NCBI GenBank assembly: GCA_964413425.1
Contig: CAYPST010000150.1
Coordinates: 1-7,566 of the forward strand
From: DATFLS01 sp964413425
Lineage (GTDB): Bacteria; Fidelibacterota; JAANXI01
Reading direction: 5' to 3'
Length of the DNA: 7,566 nucleotides
Shown: positions 1 to 6,002 of the stretch, one piece after another
Layout: every line of letters starts with the position of its first letter
Numbering within the stretch: position 1 is the first letter of the stretch
Notes under the pieces: model-generated
What the model was told of the DNA's origin: nothing
The model's database searches: none
The model's input: only the letters and a program-made list of their open reading frames with translations
Made by a program: the position numbers and the translations under genes

Positions 1-545
1 TCACCATTTCCGATAATGTATTGAGTGATGTGCAGGACAACATCCATATACGGTACGGCCGGGGGATCATTATCACCGGGAACACCCTGTGGAAAGGGTA
101 TGCCCACAATCTCCTTATCGAAGAGAGCTCCGATATTGTGCTGGGACCCAATTTACTGGATCGTAATCCGGACTATTCGTATGGAGACGGCGGGGACAGC
201 AAAAATGCGGTGGTGGTGCGGGACAGTGATAACCTGACTATCACCGGTTTGCAGATCAATAATGTGAGGGGAGTGCCGGCGGGAATCGTGCTGGACGGCT
301 GCCGGAATTACAATCTGACCAACTCCACTATCCTGAACTGTGAGGGGGGCGGGATTCTGCTGCGAAATTCAGAGCACGGGAGGATCTCCGACAACCTCAT
401 TGCCGATGATCGGGTCCGGTCCGAAGTACCCCCGTCGATTCGGGTAGAAGGAGGGCAAAACAATTACATCTCCTCAAACTTCGTCGAAGGAGCCATAGAG
501 GCCGATCCGAATTCCGTCGAACTTTCCGATAATTACAGGCCGTAA
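1..545 (+). CDS. Right-handed parallel beta-helix protein, C-terminal part (5' end outside window)
   Basis: The reading frame is open from the window edge (first full codon at 3) and ends at the stop codon 543-545, so about 180 C-terminal residues are visible. A TTG at 21 lies inside the repeat pattern and is not the real start. The protein consists of short beta-strand coils rich in I/V/L, N and G, with recurring phrases such as IITGN, LTITGLQINN, GGILLRNS, GRISDNLI and NNYISSNF. This is the pattern of right-handed parallel beta-helix proteins (PbH1-type repeats, pectate-lyase-like superfamily), in which inward hydrophobics and asparagine ladders stack coil on coil. Members are polysaccharide lyases, glycosidases, epimerases or surface proteins. 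The catalytic face cannot be identified from this fragment. The hydrolase gene follows 53 nt downstream on the same strand, so the two may share a transcript. The fold is well supported; the activity is unknown. Confidence 0.85.
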   Translation, partial: TISDNVLSDVQDNIHIRYGRGIIITGNTLWKGYAHNLLIEESSDIVLGPNLLDRNPDYSYGDGGDSKNAVVVRDSDNLTITGLQINNVRGVPAGIVLDGCRNYNLTNSTILNCEGGGILLRNSEHGRISDNLIADDRVRSEVPPSIRVEGGQNNYISSNFVEGAIEADPNSVELSDNYRP

Positions 546-563
546 GGAAGTGCGATTTCTCAT

Positions 564-580
564 GTCCGAATGCTTCGGAT
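564..580 (+). other. Short hairpin in the gap before the hydrolase gene
   Basis: TCCGAA (565-570) and TTCGGA (574-579) form a perfect 6-bp stem around a 3-nt loop, extended by a G-T pair (564/580). The stem ends 2-3 nt before the AAGGAG ribosome binding site. No T-run follows, so it is not a classical intrinsic terminator. It could slow read-through from the beta-helix gene, mark a processing site, or tune ribosome access. The function is inference. Confidence 0.4.
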
Positions 581-582
581 AA

Positions 583-588
583 AAGGAG
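583..588 (+). promoter_or_regulatory. Ribosome binding site that selects the TTG start at 599
   Basis: AAGGAG lies 10 nt before the TTG at 599. The only competing upstream start, the in-frame ATG at 635, has no purine-rich Shine-Dalgarno sequence before it. This favours the TTG start, although the signal peptide is intact from either start. Confidence 0.65.
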
Positions 589-598
589 CCGTAGAGCT

Positions 599-2962
599 TT
601 GAAAAATGGAAGCGCCGGGAATTTAACCCACACTATGGGCCAAAAATTCCGTGTGGCCCTCCCATGGATTCTTGTCATGAATCTGCTGGCGGGAAGTTTT
701 GCGTCCTCCCGGGGTCAACCGGTGGCGTCGCATACGATGGAAGCGTTGCCGGGCACTCAGCCGCTGGAGTGGCGGGTTGATCCGGCCGACAGCATGGTGG
801 CAGGCATCCGGCGATTCTTTTTACGGAGGCTGGAGGAAGCAGTGGAATTCCGGGAACGCCACTGGCAGCGAGATTACAGTTCCGAAGACGCCTATATCAG
901 CTCCATCCGGGACAACCGAAAACGATTCAGAACGTTTATCGGGGCGGTAGACCAGCGGGTGACGGTTCGGGCCCTGCATCTCATTGAGACGACCCTCCAA
1001 TCTTCACTAATAGGGGAAACCTCCGGATACACGATTCGTGCGGTTCGCTGGCCGGTGTTGGAGGGAGTGGAAGCTGAGGGTCTCTGGCTGGAACCGGAGG
1101 ATACACCGGCTGCTCAGATTGTCGCCCTGCCCGATGCCGACCAGACTCCGGAGATGTTGGCCGGCCTGAATGATTCCCTGCCTGCGGAGATGCAAACTGT
1201 CAGACGGCTGGCAGAGGCCGGATGCCGGATCCTGGTGCCGGTTCTGATCAACCGGCGCGACACCTGGTCCGGTAACCCGGAGATTCGTATGACCAATCAA
1301 CCCCACCGGGAGTATGTCTACAGGAAGGCGTACGAGATGGGAAGGCACATCATCGGGTATGAGGTGCAGAAAGTTCTGGCAGCGGTCGATTGGTTCAGCA
1401 AGCAGGGCGATGTTCCCGTTGGGATCACCGGATACGGTGAAGGTGGGTTGATAGCCTTGTACAGCGCTGCGCTGGACGACCGGATCGACGGAGCCCTGGT
1501 GAGCGGCTACTTTCAGGAGTGCACCGATGTATGGCGCGAACCGATTTACCGGAACGTGTGGGGCCTGCTGACGGAGTTCGGCGACGCGGAACTCGCCGGC
1601 ATGATCGCGCCCCGGCATCTGGTCATAGAGGCCAGCCGGGGACCGGAAGTGGATGGTCCGCCGGCGCCCCGGAACGGCCGCAGGGGCGCAGCACCGGGAA
1701 GGCTCACCACACCGCCCCTGTCCTCGGTGATCACCGAGTTTGAGCGAGCCCGGACATACTTCAAAAACCTGAGAGTGCCTGAAAATATCAGTCTTATAAT
1801 TTCCGGGAATGGAGCCGGCGCACCCGGATCACGCCGGGCGCTGGAGAGGTTTCTTTTCTCCCTGGGGAGAACCAATTTGCCGGAGAGCCCGGATACCGAG
1901 ATACCGGAAGACCTGCGAGTACACCGGAACACCGAGGACCGGATGCGGAGGCAGGTGCGGCAGTTGATGGATTATTCCGAACATCTGGTTCGGGAGAGCG
2001 AAAATACCAGAGCGGAATTCTGGAAAAAGACTGATCCCGCAACCATCGAAAAATGGGAGGAATCCACCGCCTGGTATCGCAACTATATGTGGGACGAGCT
2101 CATCGGGCGACTGCCCGATCCGTCGCTGCCGGCTGTACCACGTACCAGACTGCAATACGAGTCTTCCCAATGGAAGGGCTATGAAGTGGTATTGGATGTC
2201 TGGCCGGAGGTGTTCGCTTATGGAGTACTCCTGGTGCCGGCAGACTTGCAACCGGGGGAGCAGCGCCCGGTGGTGGTCTGTCAGCACGGGCTGGAAGGAC
2301 GCCCGGAGCAGGTGGTGGATCCGCGTATTGAATCACCCTATCATGCATTTGGTGCCCGACTTGCGGATCAGGGCTATATCGTCTACGCTCCCCAGAATCC
2401 TTATATCGGCGGAGACAGGTTCCGGGCGCTGCAGCGGATGGCCAATCCGCTGAAGAAATCGCTGTTCTCGGTGATAACGGGCCAGCATCAGCAGACGCTC
2501 GACTGGTTCAAAACCCTTCCGTTCGTGGACGATGCCCGGATCGCATTTTACGGGCTTTCCTACGGCGGCAAGACGGCCATGCGGGTCCCGGCCCTCCTGA
2601 ACGATTACAGTCTCTCCATCTGCTCTGCCGATTTTAATGAGTGGGTGTGGAAAAATACCAGCACGACCTTTCCCGCCAGTTATATGTTCACCGGTGAATA
2701 TGAGATGTATGAATTCAATCTCGGAAATACCTTCAATTACGCAGAGATGGCAGGATTAATTGCCCCCCGGCCGTTCATGGTGGAACGCGGGCACCACGAC
2801 GGGGTGGCTATCGACGAATGGGTGGCCTACGAATATGCCAAGGTCCGGAGACTCTATACAAAGCTGGGTATCCCGGAAAACACTGAAATCGAATACTTTG
2901 ACGGGCCGCATGAAATTCACGGAGTGGGGACCTTTCAATTTCTGAATGAACATCTCAGATAA
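599..2962 (+). CDS. Exported two-domain alpha/beta hydrolase (esterase-like), first half apparently non-catalytic
   Basis: The product has 787 residues from the TTG start (775 from ATG 635). A Sec-type signal is visible: basic residues K16 and R18, a hydrophobic core at 19-31, and a likely cut after A35 (SFA|SS). Two related alpha/beta-hydrolase halves follow, joined by a charged helical stretch at about 430-480. The C-terminal half (about 500-787) has a full triad: GLSYGG with nucleophile S654, acid D734 in GHHDG, and His H771 in GPHEIHG. The N-terminal half (about 100-425) has the matching pieces GYGEGG (278-283), IAPR (336-339) and PEN (394-396), but glycine G280 sits at the serine position and alanine A406 at the histidine position. 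The C half resembles acetylxylan-esterase or dienelactone-hydrolase-like enzymes, suggesting cleavage of ester decorations from polysaccharide outside the cytoplasm. That role is inference. Neighbouring genes are glycan-active. The substrate is unknown; a peptidase-like activity is less likely. Confidence 0.88.
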   Translation: MKNGSAGNLTHTMGQKFRVALPWILVMNLLAGSFASSRGQPVASHTMEALPGTQPLEWRVDPADSMVAGIRRFFLRRLEEAVEFRERHWQRDYSSEDAYISSIRDNRKRFRTFIGAVDQRVTVRALHLIETTLQSSLIGETSGYTIRAVRWPVLEGVEAEGLWLEPEDTPAAQIVALPDADQTPEMLAGLNDSLPAEMQTVRRLAEAGCRILVPVLINRRDTWSGNPEIRMTNQPHREYVYRKAYEMGRHIIGYEVQKVLAAVDWFSKQGDVPVGITGYGEGGLIALYSAALDDRIDGALVSGYFQECTDVWREPIYRNVWGLLTEFGDAELAGMIAPRHLVIEASRGPEVDGPPAPRNGRRGAAPGRLTTPPLSSVITEFERARTYFKNLRVPENISLIISGNGAGAPGSRRALERFLFSLGRTNLPESPDTEIPEDLRVHRNTEDRMRRQVRQLMDYSEHLVRESENTRAEFWKKTDPATIEKWEESTAWYRNYMWDELIGRLPDPSLPAVPRTRLQYESSQWKGYEVVLDVWPEVFAYGVLLVPADLQPGEQRPVVVCQHGLEGRPEQVVDPRIESPYHAFGARLADQGYIVYAPQNPYIGGDRFRALQRMANPLKKSLFSVITGQHQQTLDWFKTLPFVDDARIAFYGLSYGGKTAMRVPALLNDYSLSICSADFNEWVWKNTSTTFPASYMFTGEYEMYEFNLGNTFNYAEMAGLIAPRPFMVERGHHDGVAIDEWVAYEYAKVRRLYTKLGIPENTEIEYFDGPHEIHGVGTFQFLNEHLR

Positions 2963-3002
2963 CCGAAATTGTTCAGAAAACGCTCCAGAGGAGAGCCCTT
3001 GG

Positions 3003-3037
3003 CTCAAAGATCGCAAAGACTGCCAAGGACGCAAAGA
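3003..3037 (+). repeat. Degenerate short tandem repeat of CGCAAAGA units
   Basis: Four imperfect 8-nt units sit at 8-10 nt spacing: CTCAAAGA (3003), CGCAAAGA (3012), GCCAAGGA (3022) and CGCAAAGA (3030). They lie in non-coding DNA just after the hydrolase gene. Similar CGCAAAG-rich degenerate tracts are seen scattered in intergenic DNA of many bacterial genomes (general recollection, not searched). No function is assigned. Confidence 0.5.
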
Positions 3038-3118
3038 AATAATAAGAAATTGTCCCTGGAATTCTATGAAAAAATTGTAATCTGTGTCGTATATCGAACG
3101 GATGAAAATCTGGTTTTA

Positions 3119-3345
3119 AAATTGTATACCTAAGTTGAGCGATACGAGTGCGGCGATGTTTCGCTTTACTTAGGGATAACCCCGACTGAGAAAATGTTTG
3201 TTTTCACCGAATGGGTGCGGAACTTCCCGACGCCGTTTTCGGGGAGGTGAAAACTTACATTTTCTTTGTCGATTGGGCGATTTCCGGTCATAGGCCCGGC
3301 GCCTGCCGGGATGGAAATAAATCGCTCAATTTGGGTGTATATTTT
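3119..3345 (+). repeat. Structured inverted-repeat element of about 227 bp with 25-nt complementary ends and nested hairpins
   Basis: The ends 3119-3143 and 3321-3345 are complementary at 24 of 25 positions when read as + strand RNA: 20 Watson-Crick pairs, 4 G-U pairs and one mismatch (3122/3342). Inside lies a long central hairpin whose arms 3190-3208 and 3246-3264 match at 17 of 19 positions, extended after an adjoining A-T and G-U and a T-T mismatch by CGAC/GTCG (3183-3186 and 3268-3271). Two flanking hairpins reuse the end sequences: 3129-3142 with 3161-3174, and 3272-3283 with 3319-3330. The latter encloses CCCGGC-GCCT-GCCGGG (3295-3310). No protein is encoded. It could be a small non-autonomous mobile element (MITE- or BIME-like), a structured RNA in the hydrolase 3' region, or a two-way transcription end. 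The structure is seen; its identity is inference. Confidence 0.65.
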
Positions 3346-3437
3346 CTACCTGTTTTTTAAACATTCTCATTTTACAAGCCCTCCCGGCTGAGAGCTTTGC
3401 CAGGGAAATATAGGATCCGGTCCAGCTGTAATACCGC

Positions 3438-4004
3438 TTATACTTTTCCATGGGAGGAGCCCTGCACCAGAGCGGCCCCGATCAGATGGGCGACGCGGAG
3501 CGGTTCCGGCATCCGGGCCTTGTTCAGGGTGCTTTTGATGAGTTTTTCGATCACATACGGTTCGGCCCCGGCTGAGGCTGCATACAGATTTTCGAGAATC
3601 TGTCGTGCCGGCGGGGAAGACCGGAGAATCCCGAGCCGGTCGGTGAGTCCGGCGGCTGTGAGTGCGCTATCCAGATTGCTGTCCGCCGTATCGTGCCGGG
3701 TGGCGGCAATCACCGGGATGCTCAATTGGTCGGATAATTCGTGGAGATCGACTATACCTAAACCGGCAATTGTAATACCACCCAGTACCACAGCATGAAG
3801 CATGGAGGCCCATTTCAGGTTCCTGATCCAATCTGCCAGGAAACCTGTCGCGTCTTCGCCATCTATGGGAAATGAAGTAACCGCTACTCCTTCCACTACG
3901 GTGGCGTTCTCCATCATCACGCCTACAATCGGGACTGTGTCATCCTGCGATTTGTCAAAAGGAGCGTCATCCACGCCCAGCACATGGGGTCGCTTCCCGG
4001 GCAT
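3438..4004 (-). CDS. DUF99 family protein (endonuclease V-like fold)
   Basis: The product has 188 residues and starts at ATG 4004-4002 on the - strand. An excellent GGAGGT ribosome binding site lies 6 nt upstream. Features of the DUF99 (UPF0215) family are visible: the N-terminal HVLGVDDAPF strand with D12 and D13, the central VVLGGITIAGLGIVDLHEL segment (72-90, including D86), the PVIAATRHD stretch (97-105), and a C-terminal LRVAHLIGAALVQGSSHG (about 168-185). The length is normal for the family. DUF99 proteins are best known from archaea and share an RNase H-like fold with endonuclease V; D12 sits where endonuclease V has its first metal-binding Asp. The cellular role of DUF99 is not established; nucleic-acid cleavage or repair is suggested by fold only. 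No signal peptide is present, so it acts in the cytoplasm. It runs against its glycan-degrading neighbours and probably has no functional link with them. Confidence 0.85.
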   Translation of the reverse strand: MPGKRPHVLGVDDAPFDKSQDDTVPIVGVMMENATVVEGVAVTSFPIDGEDATGFLADWIRNLKWASMLHAVVLGGITIAGLGIVDLHELSDQLSIPVIAATRHDTADSNLDSALTAAGLTDRLGILRSSPPARQILENLYAASAGAEPYVIEKLIKSTLNKARMPEPLRVAHLIGAALVQGSSHGKV

Positions 4005-4010
4005 TGCAGC

Positions 4011-4016
4011 ACCTCC
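4011..4016 (-). promoter_or_regulatory. Ribosome binding site of the DUF99 gene
   Basis: On the - strand this reads GGAGGT, a near-perfect Shine-Dalgarno sequence, 6 nt before the ATG. It fixes the start at 4004. Confidence 0.8.
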
Positions 4017-4265
4017 AATTGTCCACTGATTTATTACAAGAATTCCACAGCCATTTCTGCGGATAAAAATCCTCTATACAAGTTTAAAACCAATGGTATT
4101 CAAAATAAAATACTTCCTGACCCGAAATTCCGGGTGGGTGAGGCGAAAAGCATCACGGTCTTCAGAGATCTCCGGATATGCAGGTGACGGAGAATTTCGT
4201 CGGCAAGGTGTGGGTCAATAGTGCTTGTGCTGAATCCGTGTCAGCCGGGATCCGGGCATCATAAT

Positions 4266-4275
4266 CTGAATTCAG
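4266..4275. promoter_or_regulatory. Perfect 10-bp palindrome upstream of the fucosidase promoter (possible operator)
   Basis: CTGAATTCAG is centred about 41 bp before the centre of the TATAAT box, near position -50 of the inferred transcription start, a common place for an activator or repressor dimer. No regulator gene is in the window. The palindrome is short, so chance is possible. Confidence 0.25.
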
Positions 4276-4305
4276 GATATAGTTCTTTATTGCCCGGTTC
4301 GGAAA

Positions 4306-4314
4306 TGTTATAAT
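4306..4314 (+). promoter_or_regulatory. Extended -10 promoter of the fucosidase (and likely sulfatase) gene
   Basis: TGTTATAAT is a perfect TGn plus TATAAT extended -10 box. It lies about 60 nt before the fucosidase start, leaving a leader of about 50 nt. At 17-nt spacing the -35 position (4286-4291, TTTATT) matches TTGACA poorly, which extended -10 promoters tolerate. The assignment assumes a sigma70-like housekeeping factor. Confidence 0.55.
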
Positions 4315-4374
4315 ACTCTTACATTCGGAATCTGACTTTAGCGAAAATTCATTCTACGCAGGAGCAATGTATCT

Positions 4375-5835
4375 ATGGGCCATCAGACGCGTCGACGGTT
4401 TCTGAAAAGTCTCGGGATTATCGGCGGGGCCTCATTCACCGTGGCCCCCTTTTCATGGGCAACATCTGCAGAAGAGATCGGGAATCCGGATAACCAACCG
4501 GAGCACTCCGGCCGCCTGAAATGGTTCCGGGATCAGAAATTCGGCTTTTTCATGCACTGGGGTATTTACAGCCAGTGGGGGTGCATTGAATCCTGGCCTC
4601 TGGTGTATTCGGAACGGGTCAATGAGTGGGCCCGGCCGGATGATCTGGAGGCGTGGGTAAAACGGGACAAGGACTTCCTGAAATTTTCCAGGGATTACCG
4701 GCGTCTGAACCGGAGGTTCAATCCGACCCAATTCGCACCGGAAGCCTGGGCCAGCGCTGCCAGAGATGCCGGCATGCGCTACGTGGTATTCACTACCAAG
4801 CATCATGACGGCTTCAGTATGTTTGATACCCGGCAGACCGACTATCGAATCACCCATGCCTCCTGTCCGTTTCATTCCCATCCCCGGGCGAACGTGACGA
4901 AAGAAATCTTTCAGGCATTCCGGGACAAAGATTTCGGAATCGGGGCCTATTTCTCTAAAGCGGACTGGCACCATCCCGATTACTGGGATCCGGATTTCTG
5001 GGAATCGGGCAGCCTGAAGCGTCCGCGGTATGCCAACTACGATACCAGCAAATACCCCGGGAAATGGCGCCGGTTTGTCGAATTCACCCATGCCCAGGTG
5101 GAGGAACTCGTGACCGGGTATGGTCCGGTCGATATCCTGTGGCTGGACGGCGGCTGGGTCCGGCCGTCCAACGGGGAGGATATCCGGATTGCGGAGTTGG
5201 CCAGAATGGCGCGCAGCCACCAGCCCGGACTGATAGTGGTCAATCGGGCAGTGGGCGGAGAATACGAAGATTACCGCACTCCGGAGCAGGAAGTGCCGGA
5301 AGAACCGCCGGACGGGCCGTGGGAAACTTGCATGACCATGGGGAACCAGTGGTCACACAAACCGGATGATGACTATAAGTCGGTGCATCGGCTTATACAC
5401 CTGCTGGTGGATATCGTTGCCAAAGGGGGGAATTTTCTGCTGAACGTGGGGCCGACTCCGGAAGGTCGGCTTCCGGAAACAGCCCTGCAGCGAATGGAAG
5501 GTATCGGCTCCTGGATGGACGTCAATAAAGAAGCGATCTACAAAACACGGCCGATTTATCCATATAAAGAGGGTACAACCTGTATTACGGGCAAAGAGAA
5601 CTCGCTGTATCTGATTGAGCTGGGAGCAACTCCCCACTCTCCGCCACCGGAAAAAATAACTTTCACTGCTATCAAAAGGGCAGATCAGATTCGTATGTTG
5701 GGCAAAGGGAGCGTGCATTCCTGGACTGCGAATGAGGATGGCCTCATCATACAACTCCCGGAGCATATTCGGCACTCTCCGCCCTGTCAGCATGCCTGGG
5801 CATTCGAGATCACCGGAGGTCAGCTGGGAAGATGA
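4375..5835 (+). CDS. GH29 alpha-L-fucosidase, Tat-exported
   Basis: The product has 486 residues. AGGAG (4360-4364) lies 10 nt before this ATG; the nearer ATG at 4367 is out of frame. The N-terminus has a textbook Tat motif, TRRRFLK (5-11), then a hydrophobic stretch and a likely cut near A29 or A32. GH29 landmarks follow in order: FGFFMHWGIYSQWG (56-69), TTKHHDGFSMFDT (about 140-152, fucose-binding histidines H143 and H144), DILWLDGG with the expected nucleophile D258, the WETC segment (316-319), NFLLNVGPTPEG, and the SWMDVNKEAIY block, then a short C-terminal beta domain. GH29 enzymes release alpha-L-fucose with retention of configuration. The acid/base residue is not fixed by sequence; E317 or one of E304, E306, E309 and E310 are candidates. 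The enzyme is predicted to be exported folded. The sulfatase follows 167 nt later on the same strand, suggesting joint use on a fucosylated, sulfated glycan. Linkage preference cannot be told. Confidence 0.96.
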   Translation: MGHQTRRRFLKSLGIIGGASFTVAPFSWATSAEEIGNPDNQPEHSGRLKWFRDQKFGFFMHWGIYSQWGCIESWPLVYSERVNEWARPDDLEAWVKRDKDFLKFSRDYRRLNRRFNPTQFAPEAWASAARDAGMRYVVFTTKHHDGFSMFDTRQTDYRITHASCPFHSHPRANVTKEIFQAFRDKDFGIGAYFSKADWHHPDYWDPDFWESGSLKRPRYANYDTSKYPGKWRRFVEFTHAQVEELVTGYGPVDILWLDGGWVRPSNGEDIRIAELARMARSHQPGLIVVNRAVGGEYEDYRTPEQEVPEEPPDGPWETCMTMGNQWSHKPDDDYKSVHRLIHLLVDIVAKGGNFLLNVGPTPEGRLPETALQRMEGIGSWMDVNKEAIYKTRPIYPYKEGTTCITGKENSLYLIELGATPHSPPPEKITFTAIKRADQIRMLGKGSVHSWTANEDGLIIQLPEHIRHSPPCQHAWAFEITGGQLGR

Positions 5836-5898
5836 TGTTCTGATCCAGCCTGATTTATCGTGAACCGGGAGGCAGCAGCATGGGATGAAGCCGGATAG

Positions 5899-5914
5899 CC
5901 GAATATTTATTCGG
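5899..5914 (+). other. Hairpin between fucosidase and sulfatase genes
   Basis: CCGAAT (5899-5904) and ATTCGG (5909-5914) form a 6-bp stem around a 4-nt ATTT loop. The flanking ATAGC and GCTAT can add pairs with a small bulge. There is no T-run after it. It may stabilise or partly end the fucosidase transcript. It is similar in sequence to the hairpin at 564-580. Confidence 0.35.
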
Positions 5915-6002
5915 ATGCTATTATTGGAATAAAATCTGAAAATGAAGGGAGAAATAGACCGGAACAGGCGAATCGCAAAGACAATATTTAAAGGAGCATA
6001 TC

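Larger units (their letters stand above)
2963..3437. other. Non-coding gap between convergent genes
   Basis: No credible coding frame is present here. The gap separates the ends of the hydrolase (+) and DUF99 (-) genes, so it should hold transcription ends for both. A small GC hairpin, GAGCC-CTT-GGCTC (2993-3005), lies 30 nt after the hydrolase stop but has no T-run. It is followed by the degenerate repeat at 3003-3037 and the large inverted-repeat element at 3119-3345. A T6 run occurs at 3353-3358. Near the DUF99 end, CCCGGC and GCC-A-GGG (about 3384-3403) can pair with one bulge; again no clean terminator is seen. Confidence 0.6.
4017..4374. other. Divergent intergenic region between DUF99 (-) and fucosidase (+)
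   Basis: This AT-richer stretch has no convincing gene. It must hold promoters for both flanking genes. On the + side an extended -10 box and a palindrome are listed separately. On the - side, AT-rich sequence at 4020-4105 could carry the DUF99 promoter, but no clear -35/-10 pair is visible. Inverted repeats CGAAATTC/GAATTTCG (4123-4130 and 4192-4199) enclose TCTCCG/CGGAGA (4169-4174 and 4188-4193), so a local RNA fold is possible. Confidence 0.5.

Noticed and set aside
21..23. TTG as start of the beta-helix gene
   Set aside because: The frame stays open to the window edge and the upstream codons (TISDNV) fit the same beta-helix repeat pattern, so the gene starts outside the window.
1007..1618. 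Long open frame of 203 codons on the - strand inside the hydrolase gene
   Set aside because: It has no recognisable domain and overlaps a gene with clear family motifs; it is a shadow frame in GC-rich coding DNA.
3003..3037. CRISPR array or tRNA in the convergent gap
   Set aside because: The repeat units are only 8 nt and lack regular spacers, and no cloverleaf with a T-loop GTTCRA motif could be found.
3114..3361. TTTTAAA on both sides of the inverted-repeat element as a target-site duplication
   Set aside because: The copies (3114-3120 and 3355-3361) are AT-rich low-complexity sequence, the left one overlaps the element end, and the right one lies 10 nt beyond the other end.
3397..3798. 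Open frame of 133 codons on the + strand overlapping the DUF99 gene
   Set aside because: The - strand frame carries clear DUF99 motifs and a strong ribosome binding site; the + strand frame has neither.
3984..4187. Small + strand frame of 67 codons in the divergent region
   Set aside because: It has no ribosome binding site or recognisable features and starts inside the DUF99 coding region.
4453..5220. Open frame of 255 codons on the - strand inside the fucosidase gene
   Set aside because: It lies wholly within a clear GH29 gene, and its translation is low-complexity Pro/Gly/Arg-rich with no known motif.
5972..5982. ATCGCAAAGAC shared between 3010-3020 and 5972-5982
   Set aside because: An 11-nt match within a window of this size is expected several times by chance.
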